Shown here: in pieces, positions 1 through 8,424 of the stretch
Position numbering within the stretch: position 1 is the first letter of the stretch
How the letters are laid out: each line of letters opens with the position of its first letter
Source of the DNA: Streptomyces liliifuscus
GTDB lineage: Bacteria > Actinomycetota > Actinomycetes > Streptomycetales > Streptomycetaceae
Assembly: GCF_016598615.1 (NCBI RefSeq)
Contig: NZ_CP066831.1
Coordinates: forward strand, 6,944,001-7,008,000
Direction of reading: 5' to 3'
Length of the DNA stretch: 64,000 nt
The notes under the pieces: model-generated
The model's input: the letters and a program-made list of their open reading frames with translations, nothing else
Told to the model about the DNA's origin: nothing
The model's database searches: none
Position numbers and translations under genes: made by a program

Positions 1-936
1 GATGACCACACCGATGACGACCTGCTGCCAGAACGCCGACACGGAAAGGAGGTTGAGGCCGTTGCGCAGCACCGCCAGGATCAGCGCGCCGATCAGCGTC
101 CCGGACGCCTTGCCCGTACCGCCCGCGAGCGAGGCGCCACCGATGACGACCGCGGCGATCGCGTCCAGCTCGTAGCCCTGCGCGGCCTGCGGCTGTGCGG
201 AGGAGAGGCGCGAGGCGAGCACGATGCCCGCGGCGGCCGCGAAGAGACCGGACAGCGCGTAGATGACGAGCTTCTGCCGCTTCACCCGCAGCCCGGACAG
301 ACGGGCCGCCTCCTCGTTGCCGCCGATCGCGTACATGGAACGCCCGATGTACGTACGCCCCAGGATCAGGGCCGTGATCAGCCCCATGACGATCATCACG
401 AGGACCGGCACCGGCAGCCAGCCGCCCAGCGTGTCACCGAGATGCGAGACCGACTCCGGGAACGCGATCGGGCTGCCCTGCGAGATCACCAGGGAGAGAC
501 CGCGGCCCACCGACAGCATGGCGAGCGTCGCGATGAACGGCGGCAGCTTTCCGTACGAGATCAGCACACCGTTGACCAGGCCGCAGGCTATGCCGGTGGC
601 GATCGCGAGGATCACCGCGATCCAGACCGGTACGCCCTCCGAAGTCGCCGTCCAGGCAAGGACGGTGGCGGACAGCGCGGCGACCGAACCGACCGACAGG
701 TCGATGCCCGCCGAGACGATCACGAAGGTCACACCGAAGGCGAGGATGGCGGTCACGGCCGCCTGGACGCCGATGTTCAGCAGGTTGTCCGTCGTCAGGA
801 AGTCGCCCGACAGGGCCGACATCGCGATGACGAGAATGATCAGCGCGGTGAGCGCGCCGTTGTCGAGCAGGAGCCGGCGCAGGCCGCCCGAGGCGCCACT
901 CGCGCCCGGTGTGCTCTTGAGCGTGTCAGTGGCCAC
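1..936 (-). CDS. Ribose-type sugar ABC transporter permease (partial, C-terminus outside window)
   Basis: Integral-membrane permease of the RbsC/XylH (BPD_transp_2) family, forming the channel of a high-affinity sugar importer. 312 residues are visible, running open to the window edge. I see repeated hydrophobic helices, the family segment SAGIDLSVGSVAAL near residue 80, and the conserved loop GGNEEAARLSGL near residue 205. The GTG start at 936 follows a GGGGAGGG ribosome site and lies 11 bp inside the upstream ATPase gene, so the two are translationally coupled. The sugar-binding protein expected in such operons is not in view and may follow beyond base 1. The substrate cannot be told from sequence alone. 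Confidence 0.93.
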   Translation of the reverse strand, partial: MATDTLKSTPGASGASGGLRRLLLDNGALTALIILVIAMSALSGDFLTTDNLLNIGVQAAVTAILAFGVTFVIVSAGIDLSVGSVAALSATVLAWTATSEGVPVWIAVILAIATGIACGLVNGVLISYGKLPPFIATLAMLSVGRGLSLVISQGSPIAFPESVSHLGDTLGGWLPVPVLVMIVMGLITALILGRTYIGRSMYAIGGNEEAARLSGLRVKRQKLVIYALSGLFAAAAGIVLASRLSSAQPQAAQGYELDAIAAVVIGGASLAGGTGKASGTLIGALILAVLRNGLNLLSVSAFWQQVVIGVVI

Positions 937-2485
937 GGGAGCCCTCCCCGGAGGTAGCAGAGTCGGTGGTTGAGGTTGTGGTTGTCGGTGATGCGTTGGG
1001 TGTGCTGACGGCGAGTGCCATCACGGAGTCCTGGGTCGCCTCGTCGGCGGAGAGTTCACCGGCGATCCGGCCCTGGGCCATCACCAGCACCCGGTCGCTC
1101 ATGCCGAGCACCTCGGGCAGATCGCTGGAGATCATCAGCACGGCGTGGCCGGCGGCGGTGAGTTCGTTGATCAGCTGGTAGATCTCGACCTTGGCGCCGA
1201 CGTCGATACCGCGCGTCGGCTCGTCGAGGATCAGCACCTTGGTGTCGGCGAGCAGCCACTTGCCGATGACGACCTTCTGCTGGTTGCCACCGGAGAGCGT
1301 GCGCACGTGCTGGCCGAGCCCGGCCATCCGTACGCCGAGCTGCTCGGCGATCCTCGCGGCGGCCGTCCGCTGCCCCTTGAGGTCGACGAGCCCGCCGCGG
1401 GTCGCCGCCCGCAGGGTGACGAGCCCGAGGTTCTCCTCGACGGAGGCGTCGAGCAGGAGACCCTGGCCCTTGCGGTCCTCGGGGACGAGCCCGATCCCGG
1501 CGGTCATGGCCGCGTTGACGTCGTGGCGGGGCAGCCGGGCGCCCGCGACGGCCACGGACCCCTTGTCGTACGGATCGGCGCCGAAGACGGCCCGTACGAC
1601 CTCGGTACGTCCCGCTCCGACGAGCCCCGCGATACCGACGACCTCGCCGGCGCGGACGTCGAAGCTCACGTCATGGAACACGCCGTCCCGGGTGAGCCCC
1701 TCCACGGTGAGCAACGCGGTCCCGGCGTCGGCCCGTTCGCGCGGATACTGGAGCTCGATGGAACGGCCCACCATGAGGCGCACGAGCTCGTCCTCGGGTG
1801 TGGACGCGGGGACCTGGCCGATGCTCCGGCCGTCCCGGAGGACCGTGACGCGGTCCCCCAGGGCGGCGATTTCCTCCAGGTGGTGCGTGATGAAGACGAC
1901 GCCCACGCCGTCCTCGCGCAGCTGCCGCACGATCCGGAAGAGTTTCTCGACCTCTCCGGAGGTGAGCACCGCGGTCGGCTCGTCCATGATCAGGACGCGT
2001 GCGTCCAGGCTCAGCGCCTTGGCGATCTCGACCATCTGGAGACGCGCGATACCGAGTTCACGCACCCGCGCGCGTGGGGACACGTTCACCCCGACCCGCT
2101 CCAGGAGTACGGCGGCGTCGGCCTCCATCGTCTTCCGGTCGATCATCCCGAAACGGCGGGGCTGCCGTCCCAGGAAGATGTTCTCGGCGACCGTCAGATC
2201 GGGGACCAGGTTGAACTCCTGGTAGATGGTCGCGATCCCGAGGCGCTCGGCGTCCTGCGCACCATGGATACGGACCTTCTTGCCGTCGACCACGATCTTC
2301 CCGGCGTCGGGCCGGTAGGCGCCGGACAGCATCTTGATGAGCGTGCTCTTGCCGGCGCCGTTCTCACCGAGCAGCACGTGCACCTCGCCGCGGCGCAGAT
2401 CGAAGTCGACGCTGTCGAGCGCGACCACACCGGGGAAGGTCTTGCGTATGCCTTCGATACGCAGCAACTCGTCGGGACTGCTCAC
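926..2485 (-). CDS. Sugar ABC transporter ATP-binding protein, duplicated RbsA-type ATPase
   Basis: Cytoplasmic ATPase subunit (519 aa) energising the sugar importer. Two nucleotide-binding domains lie in tandem, as in RbsA/MglA. The first has Walker A GENGAGKST and Walker B LIMDEPTAVL; the second has the signature LSGGNQQK and Walker B LILDEPTRGID, with a degenerate P-loop GLVGAGRTE as usual in this family. I chose the GTG at 2485 because AAAGGAG precedes it and it overlaps the stop of the regulator gene by 4 bp (GTGA). An upstream in-frame extension would lack a ribosome site. The C-terminus is a Thr/Ser-rich tail. Confidence 0.95.
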   Translation of the reverse strand: MSSPDELLRIEGIRKTFPGVVALDSVDFDLRRGEVHVLLGENGAGKSTLIKMLSGAYRPDAGKIVVDGKKVRIHGAQDAERLGIATIYQEFNLVPDLTVAENIFLGRQPRRFGMIDRKTMEADAAVLLERVGVNVSPRARVRELGIARLQMVEIAKALSLDARVLIMDEPTAVLTSGEVEKLFRIVRQLREDGVGVVFITHHLEEIAALGDRVTVLRDGRSIGQVPASTPEDELVRLMVGRSIELQYPRERADAGTALLTVEGLTRDGVFHDVSFDVRAGEVVGIAGLVGAGRTEVVRAVFGADPYDKGSVAVAGARLPRHDVNAAMTAGIGLVPEDRKGQGLLLDASVEENLGLVTLRAATRGGLVDLKGQRTAAARIAEQLGVRMAGLGQHVRTLSGGNQQKVVIGKWLLADTKVLILDEPTRGIDVGAKVEIYQLINELTAAGHAVLMISSDLPEVLGMSDRVLVMAQGRIAGELSADEATQDSVMALAVSTPNASPTTTTSTTDSATSGEGSRGH

Positions 2486-3528
2486 GTGTTGCTCCTTTGC
2501 GGGGACGAGTGCGGGGGCGGGGACGGTTGTGGGGGTACGGGCTCGCCGCACGATTGGCGGACGACGAGACGGGCGGGGAGGGTGACGGACTGCGGGGGCC
2601 GGCCCTCGATGCGGTCGACGAGTGCGCGTACGGCGGCGCGGCCCAGCTCGGGGGTGGGCTGGGCGATCGCGGTGATCGGTGGATCGGTGTGCACGAACCA
2701 GGCGATGTCGTCGAACGCCGCGAGCGCGATGTCGTCGGGAACCCGCAACCCGCGCGCGCGGATGGCGTCCAGGGCGCCCAGGGCCATCAGGTTGTCGGCC
2801 GCGAAGACGACCTCGGGGGGTTCGGGGAGGTCGAGGAACTCCTCGGTGACCCGGCGACCGCTGGCCGCCTGGAAGTCGCCCTGCCCTATGTAGGCGTCGG
2901 GCAGCGGGAGCCCGTACTCCTGGAGGGCCTCCCGGAAGGCCGCCACGCGCTCGCTGCCGGTGGTGGTGGCCGCCGGGCCCGCGATGATGGCGAGCCTGCG
3001 GTGGCCGAGGGTGTGCAGGTGGGTGACCAGGTTGTGGATGGCGGTGCGTCCGTCCGCCCGGACCACGGGTACGTCCATGCCCGGGATCCAGCGGTCCACG
3101 AAGACCATCGGGGTGCCCGCGCGCGCGGTGTCCAGCATCAGGGGGGAGCTGCCGTCCGTGGGGGAGACCAGGAGGCCGTCGATACGGCGGTCGAGGAGCG
3201 TGCGGACGTGGTGGTCCTGCAGCTCTGGGCGCTCGTCGGCGTTTCCGATGATCACGCTGTAGCCGAGGGCGCGGGCCTCTTCCTCGACGGAGCGGGCCAG
3301 TTCGGTGAAGTACGGGTTGAGTACGTCGCTGATGACCAGGCCGAGGGTGCGGGTCTGGTCGGTGCGCAGGGAGCGGGCGACGGCGTTCGGGCGGTAGCCC
3401 AGCGTCTCGACTGCGGCCAGCACGGTTGCGCGTGCCGCTGGGCTGACGGAGGGGTGGTCGTTCAGGACGCGCGAGACCGTGGCGACGGATACGCCTGCCT
3501 CGGCGGCGACGTCCTTGATGCTCGCCAT
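2482..3528 (-). CDS. LacI-family transcriptional repressor of the sugar ABC operon
   Basis: 348-residue DNA-binding regulator. The N-terminus is a LacI helix-turn-helix (IKDVAAEAGVSVATVSRVLN) with the hinge helix NAVARSLR, followed by a periplasmic-binding-protein-like effector domain (about residues 60-330) and a Pro/Ser-rich tail. It is the first gene of the operon, overlapping the ATPase start by 4 bp. It most likely represses itself and the transporter through the two AATCGATT-centred sites just upstream, with the transported sugar or a derivative as inducer. The role is inferred from family and position. Confidence 0.95.
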   Translation of the reverse strand: MASIKDVAAEAGVSVATVSRVLNDHPSVSPAARATVLAAVETLGYRPNAVARSLRTDQTRTLGLVISDVLNPYFTELARSVEEEARALGYSVIIGNADERPELQDHHVRTLLDRRIDGLLVSPTDGSSPLMLDTARAGTPMVFVDRWIPGMDVPVVRADGRTAIHNLVTHLHTLGHRRLAIIAGPAATTTGSERVAAFREALQEYGLPLPDAYIGQGDFQAASGRRVTEEFLDLPEPPEVVFAADNLMALGALDAIRARGLRVPDDIALAAFDDIAWFVHTDPPITAIAQPTPELGRAAVRALVDRIEGRPPQSVTLPARLVVRQSCGEPVPPQPSPPPHSSPQRSNT

Positions 3529-3546
3529 CGACGCTCCACCTCCTTG

Positions 3547-3593
3547 TGGAATCGATTACATGCGCCTACAGGGAGGATTGGAATCGATTACAT
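3547..3593. promoter_or_regulatory. Twin LacI-family operator upstream of the sugar operon
   Basis: The 15-mer TGGAATCGATTACAT occurs twice as an exact direct repeat, at 3547-3561 and 3579-3593, 32 bp apart (about three helical turns). Each copy is centred on the palindrome AATCGATT, close to the TGTAATCGATTACA type typical of LacI-family sites. They lie 19-65 bp upstream of the regulator start codon, as expected for autoregulation by cooperative binding. Confidence 0.8.
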
Positions 3594-3676
3594 CGAAGTT
3601 AACAAGCCCCTGAGACCGGATCGTGATGGTGGGGGGTGGGGGTTGTGTGTTGTCTGCGGGTGGGGTGTGGCTGGTC

Positions 3677-3997
3677 GCGCAGTTCCCCGCGCCCCTAAAA
3701 GATGCGCCTGCCGTTCGTCGTCGGGTCGGGGCCGCGACGGGGCATCCGATCGCAGCTGTGTCATCCCCTGTTCTATTGGGCGCCCTCGGGAGGTCGTGCT
3801 GCGATCGGAAACCCCGACACGACCCCTTCGGCCGGAGGGGCGACTGCCGGAGGGTGGGGCGGGCCCCTTCAGGGGTGCGGGGAACTGCGCGCTCAGCCCC
3901 CACCGGGCGGGAAGGTGCGCACGGTCCTCAGCCAGGCTCTTCGGGGGCGCGGGGAACGGCGCAATCTTTTGGCCTTTAGGGGCGCGGGGAACTGCGC
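3677..3997. repeat. Cluster of short dispersed repeats GGGGCGCGGGGAACTGCGC
   Basis: The 490-bp gap between the LacI-type operator and recD2 has no convincing gene. It holds four copies of a 19-20 bp repeat with core GGGGCGCGGGGAAC(T/G)GCGC: one on the minus strand (3677-3695) and three on the plus strand (3871-3890, 3943-3962, 3978-3997). They flank one copy of the larger palindromic element at 3725-3818. Similar copies sit in other gaps of this window. Their role is unknown. Confidence 0.75.
3725..3818. repeat. Dispersed 94-bp nested-hairpin element, copy A
   Basis: Outer arms GTCGGGG (3725-3731) and CCCCGAC (3812-3818), inner arms CCGATCGCAGC (3746-3756) and GCTGCGATCGG (3798-3808), all perfectly complementary. 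Copies B (6584-6677) and C (26897-26991) keep the arms and differ mainly in the central loop. No open reading frame is conserved. Confidence 0.8.
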
Positions 3998-4089
3998 GGT
4001 CGGCCCCCCACCGGGCCGCAGATGCACAGGGGACCCGGACATGGCACGGACTTTGGCCGGCTGTCAGAGGTGGGGGGTAGCGTCGGATC

Positions 4090-6351
4090 ATGTCCAAGCA
4101 AGGGGCGGGGAGCGGGGAGCGGAACCTGGCGGTTCTGGAAGGCGTGCTGGAGCGGATCACGTACGCCAATGAGGAGAACGGATACACCGTGGCCCGGGTG
4201 GACACGGGCCGAGGCGGTGGCGATCTCCTCACGGTCGTGGGGGCGTTGCTCGGTGCCCAGGTGGGGGAATCGCTGCGGATGGAGGGGCGTTGGGGGTCCC
4301 ACTCGCAGTACGGCAAGCAGTTCACCGTCGAGAACTACACGACGGTGCTGCCCGCCACGGTCCAGGGCATCCGCCGCTATCTGGGGTCCGGCCTCGTCAA
4401 GGGAATCGGCCCGATCTTCGCCGACCGCATCACGCAGCACTTCGGTCTGGACACCCTCCAGATCATCGAGGAGGAGCCGAAGCGGCTCATCGAGGTGCCC
4501 GGGCTCGGTCCCAAGCGGACCAAGAAGATCGCCGAGGCCTGGGAGGAGCAGAAGGCGATCAAGGAGGTCATGCTCTTCCTCCAGACCGTCGAGGTGTCGA
4601 CGTCGATCGCGGTCCGCATCTACAAGAAGTACGGCGACGCGTCGATCTCGGTCGTCAAGAACCAGCCGTACCGCCTCGCGTCCGACGTCTGGGGCATCGG
4701 CTTCCTCACCGCTGACAAGATCGCCCAGTCCGTCGGGATCCCGCATGACAGCCCGGAGCGGGTCAAGGCCGGTCTCCAGTACGCCCTTTCGCAGTCCACC
4801 GACCAGGGGCACTGTTTCCTTCCGGAGGAGCAGCTGATCGCGGACGCGGTGAAACTGCTCCAGGTGGACACGGGCCTGGTCATCGAGTGCCTCGCGGAGC
4901 TGGCGGCTCCGACCGAGGAGGGCGAGGAGCCGGGAGTCGTACGGGAGCGGGTGCCCGGCCTGGACGGCGGCGATCCGGTCACCGCCATCTATCTGGTTCC
5001 CTTCCATCGGGCCGAACTGTCCCTCTCGGCCCAGCTGTTGCGCCTCCTGCGTACGGACGAGGACCGCATGCCGGGCTTCCGGAACGTGGCCTGGGACAAG
5101 GCACTTGCCTGGCTCAAGGACCGTACGGGGGTGGAGCTGGCCCCCGAGCAGGAGGCGGCGGTCCGGCTCGCCCTCACCGAGAAGGTCGCCGTGCTCACGG
5201 GCGGCCCCGGCTGCGGCAAGTCCTTCACGGTCCGCTCGATCGTGGAGCTGGCCAAGGCGAAGCGGGCCAAGGTCGTCCTCGCCGCGCCGACCGGCCGCGC
5301 CGCCAAGCGACTTGCCGAACTGACCGGCGCCGACGCCTCCACCGTGCACCGGCTCCTGGAGCTCAAGCCGGGCGGCGACGCGGCCTACGACAAGGACCGC
5401 CCACTGGACGCGGACCTGGTGGTCGTGGACGAGGCGTCCATGCTGGACCTCCTCCTGGCCAACAAACTGGTGAAGGCTGTGCCTCCGGGCGCGCACCTCT
5501 TGTTCGTCGGAGACGTCGACCAGCTCCCCAGTGTGGGAGCGGGCGAGGTGCTGCGGGACCTGCTCGCCGAGGGTGGGCCGGTGCCCGCGGTCCGTCTCAC
5601 CCGGGTGTTCCGGCAGGCCCAGAAATCAGGGGTGGTGACGAACGCTCACCGGATCAACGCGGGCCAGCATCCGATCACCGACAACCTCAAGGACTTCTTC
5701 CTCTTCGTCGAGGACGACACGGAGGAGGCGGGGCGGTTGACGGTGGATGTGGCCGCACGGCGCATTCCGGCCAAGTTCGGTCTGGACCCCCGGCGTGACG
5801 TCCAGGTCCTGGCCCCCATGCACCGCGGCCCCGCAGGTGCCGGCACGCTCAACGGCCTGCTCCAGCAGGCCATCACGCCGGCCCGCCCCGACCTCCCCGA
5901 GAAGCGGTTCGGTGGCCGCGTCTTCCGCGTCGGCGACAAGGTCACCCAGATCCGCAACAACTACGACAAGGGCGAGAACGGCGTCTTCAACGGCACGGTG
6001 GGGGTGGTGACTTCCCTCAACCTCGACGACCAGCGCCTCACCGTTCTGACGGACGAGGACGAGGAGGTCCCGTACGAGTTCGACGAACTCGACGAGCTGG
6101 CCCACGCGTACGCGGTGACGATCCACCGCTCCCAGGGCAGTGAGTACCCCGCCGTCGTCATCCCCGTCACCACGGGCGCCTGGATGATGCTCCAGCGGAA
6201 CCTTCTGTATACGGCCGTCACCCGTGCCAAGCAACTGGTTGTCCTAGTCGGCTCCCGCAAGGCCCTCGGCCAGGCCGTCCGCACGGTCTCCGCCGGCCGC
6301 CGCTGCACAGCCCTGGACCACCGCCTCTCCGGAGCCCGCCTCCCGGACTGA
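4090..6351 (+). CDS. recD2: RecD2-type 5'-3' DNA helicase
   Basis: 753-residue superfamily 1B helicase, the usual length for RecD2/YrrC proteins that work without RecBC. In order: an OB-like N-terminal domain; helix-hairpin-helix motifs (GIGPIF near 105, VPGLGPKRTKKI near 136, WGIGFLTADKI near 201); Walker A TGGPGCGKS at 370-378; Walker B VVVDEAS near 445; the motif VGDVDQLPSVGAG; and a C-terminal UvrD-like part with HRSQGSEYPAVVIP and YTAVTRAK. It probably unwinds DNA during repair or replication restart. No strong Shine-Dalgarno is seen before the ATG, but upstream sequence is repeat DNA, so this start is the only sensible one. Confidence 0.95.
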   Translation: MSKQGAGSGERNLAVLEGVLERITYANEENGYTVARVDTGRGGGDLLTVVGALLGAQVGESLRMEGRWGSHSQYGKQFTVENYTTVLPATVQGIRRYLGSGLVKGIGPIFADRITQHFGLDTLQIIEEEPKRLIEVPGLGPKRTKKIAEAWEEQKAIKEVMLFLQTVEVSTSIAVRIYKKYGDASISVVKNQPYRLASDVWGIGFLTADKIAQSVGIPHDSPERVKAGLQYALSQSTDQGHCFLPEEQLIADAVKLLQVDTGLVIECLAELAAPTEEGEEPGVVRERVPGLDGGDPVTAIYLVPFHRAELSLSAQLLRLLRTDEDRMPGFRNVAWDKALAWLKDRTGVELAPEQEAAVRLALTEKVAVLTGGPGCGKSFTVRSIVELAKAKRAKVVLAAPTGRAAKRLAELTGADASTVHRLLELKPGGDAAYDKDRPLDADLVVVDEASMLDLLLANKLVKAVPPGAHLLFVGDVDQLPSVGAGEVLRDLLAEGGPVPAVRLTRVFRQAQKSGVVTNAHRINAGQHPITDNLKDFFLFVEDDTEEAGRLTVDVAARRIPAKFGLDPRRDVQVLAPMHRGPAGAGTLNGLLQQAITPARPDLPEKRFGGRVFRVGDKVTQIRNNYDKGENGVFNGTVGVVTSLNLDDQRLTVLTDEDEEVPYEFDELDELAHAYAVTIHRSQGSEYPAVVIPVTTGAWMMLQRNLLYTAVTRAKQLVVLVGSRKALGQAVRTVSAGRRCTALDHRLSGARLPD

Positions 6352-6381
6352 CCTCACCCGTCACCCCGACGGGGGCCGACC

Positions 6382-6725
6382 GCGCAGTTCCCCGCGCCCC
6401 CAAAAAAAGCCAAAAGATTGCGCCGTTCCCCGCGCCCCTGATGAGCGTGCCTGAGGTTGATGCGTACGTGCGGGTGCGTCGTGGCTGATCGCGCAGTTCC
6501 CCGCGCCCTGAAGGACGAGGGGCGTGAGCCCTCTCTCCAGGTGCCCCACCGGGCGGCAGCCGCTCTCCTCCGCGAGGGGTCGTGTCGGGGTTTCCGATCG
6601 CAGCACGACCTCCCGAGGGCACCCAATAGGGCCCGGGATGACACAGCTGCGATCGGATGCCCCGTCGCGGCCCCGACCCGACACCACACGGCAGGCGCAT
6701 CTTTTAGGGGCGCGAGGAACGGCGC
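6382..6725. repeat. Repeat-filled gap downstream of recD2
   Basis: Contains four copies of the short GGGGCGCGGGGAAC(T/G)GCGC repeat (6382-6400, 6420-6438 and about 6491-6509 on the minus strand, about 6707-6725 on the plus strand) surrounding copy B of the nested-hairpin element. Reading frames that cross it are created by the repeats and have no typical codon use. I see no gene. Confidence 0.7.
6584..6677. repeat. Dispersed 94-bp nested-hairpin element, copy B (inverted)
   Basis: Same arms as copy A in the opposite orientation: GTCGGGG 6584-6590 with CCCCGAC 6671-6677, and CCGATCGCAGC 6594-6604 with GCTGCGATCGG 6646-6656. The central loop sequence differs from copies A and C. Confidence 0.8.
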
Positions 6726-6819
6726 GACCAGCCCCACCCAACCCGCAGGCAAAAAATGATCGATCAAACGAGTCGGAAACCTCACACGGCACTTTCGGAA
6801 GAAGGAGGAACCGGGCAGG

Positions 6820-6906
6820 ATGAACAGGTTGGCGGCACTGAGTGCCGCCAATAGGCCCAATGGTCGACCCCGAGTGCACTCTCCTGCGCCAAATGGGGGA
6901 TGGTAG
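6820..6906 (+). CDS. Possible 28-residue upstream leader ORF before citrate synthase
   Basis: A short frame starts with ATG 11 nt after a strong GAAGGAGG ribosome site (about 6801-6808) and ends at TAG 6904-6906, 50 bp before the citrate synthase start. It begins MNRLAALSAANRPN. Its early codons overlap the palindrome at 6829-6851. It may be a regulatory leader or a chance frame; no homology is recognisable. Confidence 0.3.
   Translation: MNRLAALSAANRPNGRPRVHSPAPNGGW
6829..6851. promoter_or_regulatory. Perfect 10-3-10 inverted repeat upstream of citrate synthase
   Basis: TTGGCGGCAC (6829-6838), spacer TGA, GTGCCGCCAA (6842-6851). It lies about 105 bp before the citA start and could be a repressor operator or a leader hairpin. 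There is no T-tract, so it is not an obvious terminator. Confidence 0.5.
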
Positions 6907-6956
6907 AGACAGTCAGGGCACCTCGAAGAAGAGGCACAACGTCGGTGAGGGATGAC

Positions 6957-8246
6957 GTGAGCGACAACTCTGTAGTACTGCGGTACGGCGACGGCGAGTA
7001 CACCTACCCGGTGATCGACAGCACCGTCGGCGACAAGGGCTTCGACATCGGGAAGCTCCGCGCCCAGACCGGTCTGGTGACGCTGGACAGCGGATATGGA
7101 AACACCGCCGCCTATAAATCCGCCATCACCTACCTCGACGGTGAGCAGGGCATCCTCCGCTACCGCGGCTACCCGATCGAACAGCTGGCCGAGCGCTCCA
7201 CCTTCCTTGAGGTGGCCTCCCTGCTGATCAACGGCGAGCTGCCCACGGTCGACGAGCTCTCCGTCTTCAAGAACGAGATCACGCAGCACACCCTGCTGCA
7301 CGAGGACGTCAAGCGCTTCTACCAGGGCTTCCCCCGCGACGCCCACCCGATGGCGATGCTGTCCTCCGTGGTCAGCGCACTGTCGACGTTCTACCAGGAC
7401 AGCCACAACCCGTTCGACGAGAAGCAGCGTCACCTCTCGACGATCCGCCTTCTCGCCAAGCTTCCGACGATCGCGGCGTACGCGTACAAGAAGTCCATCG
7501 GTCACCCCTTCGTCTACCCGCGCAACGACCTCGGGTACGTCGAGAACTTCCTGCGCATGACCTTCTCGGTCCCCGCCCAGGAGTACGAGCTGGACCCGGT
7601 CGTCGTCTCCGCGCTCGACAAGCTGCTCATCCTGCACGCGGACCACGAGCAGAACTGTTCGACCTCCACCGTCCGTCTGGTGGGCTCGTCGCAGGCGAAC
7701 ATGTTCGCCTCGATCTCCGCCGGCATCAGCGCGCTCTGGGGCCCGCTGCACGGCGGCGCCAACCAGTCGGTCCTGGAGATGCTGGAAGGCATCAAGGCCA
7801 ACGGCGGCGACGTCGACTCCTTCATCCGCAAGGTGAAGAACAAGGAGGACGGCGTCCGCCTGATGGGCTTCGGCCACCGGGTGTACAAGTCCTTCGACCC
7901 GCGCGCCAAGATCATCAAGGCGGCGGCGCACGACGTCCTCTCGGCCCTCGGCAAGTCCGACGAGTTGCTGGACATCGCGCTCAAGCTGGAGGAGCACGCG
8001 CTCTCCGACGAGTACTTCGTCTCGCGCAACCTCTACCCGAACGTGGACTTCTACACCGGCCTGATCTACCGGGCCATGGGCTTCCCGACCGAGATGTTCA
8101 CGGTCCTGTTCGCGCTCGGCCGTCTCCCGGGCTGGATCGCCCAGTGGCACGAGATGATCAAGGAGCCGGGTTCGCGCATCGGCCGCCCGCGGCAGATCTA
8201 CACGGGTGTGGTCGAGCGGGACTTCGTTCCGGTCGAAGAGCGCTAG
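6957..8246 (+). CDS. citA: Citrate synthase, type II
   Basis: 429-residue enzyme condensing acetyl-CoA with oxaloacetate at the entry of the TCA cycle. The N-terminal small beta domain (SVVLRYGDGEYTYPVID) is typical of the long hexameric Gram-negative/actinobacterial type. The active-site region GPLHGGANQSVLEML and the signature MGFGHRVYKSFDPRAKI are intact. I prefer the GTG at 6957 (GAGGGA 5 nt upstream), which gives the length I remember for Streptomyces citrate synthase; an ATG at 6900 would add 19 low-quality residues overlapping a possible leader ORF. Two strong hairpins follow the gene. Confidence 0.97.
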   Translation: MSDNSVVLRYGDGEYTYPVIDSTVGDKGFDIGKLRAQTGLVTLDSGYGNTAAYKSAITYLDGEQGILRYRGYPIEQLAERSTFLEVASLLINGELPTVDELSVFKNEITQHTLLHEDVKRFYQGFPRDAHPMAMLSSVVSALSTFYQDSHNPFDEKQRHLSTIRLLAKLPTIAAYAYKKSIGHPFVYPRNDLGYVENFLRMTFSVPAQEYELDPVVVSALDKLLILHADHEQNCSTSTVRLVGSSQANMFASISAGISALWGPLHGGANQSVLEMLEGIKANGGDVDSFIRKVKNKEDGVRLMGFGHRVYKSFDPRAKIIKAAAHDVLSALGKSDELLDIALKLEEHALSDEYFVSRNLYPNVDFYTGLIYRAMGFPTEMFTVLFALGRLPGWIAQWHEMIKEPGSRIGRPRQIYTGVVERDFVPVEER

Positions 8247-8304
8247 GCAGCTCGTTCGTCCGCAGGTCCGCGAGGGCTGTTCGCGCAGTTCCCCGCACCC
8301 TTGA

Positions 8305-8349
8305 ACTGAAGAGGGGGCGTCCCTGACCAGGGACGCCCCCTCTTCAGTT
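8305..8349 (+). terminator. Strong hairpin terminator after citA
   Basis: A near-perfect inverted repeat of about 20 bp: AACTGAAGAGGGGGCGTCCCT pairs with its complement ending TCTTCAGTT across a 4-nt loop. It begins 59 bp after the citA stop, right after one copy of the short dispersed repeat (8284-8300). Confidence 0.85.
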
Positions 8350-8374
8350 GCACAAGCAAGTCGTACGGATAACA

Positions 8375-8424
8375 GAAGGCGCCCCGCTACGGTCCCCCCA
8401 CGGGCCGTAGATCGGGGCGCCTTC
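8375..8424. terminator. Second hairpin, probably bidirectional terminator
   Basis: Arms GAAGGCGCCCCG (8375-8386) and CGGGGCGCCTTC (8413-8424), with an inner stem CTACGG/CCGTAG. It would also terminate any minus-strand transcript coming from the unexplained region 8425-8760. Confidence 0.75.

Noticed and set aside
1145..4080. Long plus-strand frames opposite the sugar ABC and LacI genes
   Set aside because: Antisense shadow frames typical of high-GC DNA; the minus-strand genes have clear family motifs.
3556..4325. Several possible minus- and plus-strand genes between the LacI gene and recD2
   Set aside because: They read through the dispersed repeats (recurrent QFPAPLK and GRGERRN peptides) and recur wherever the repeats occur; they lack ribosome sites and codon bias.
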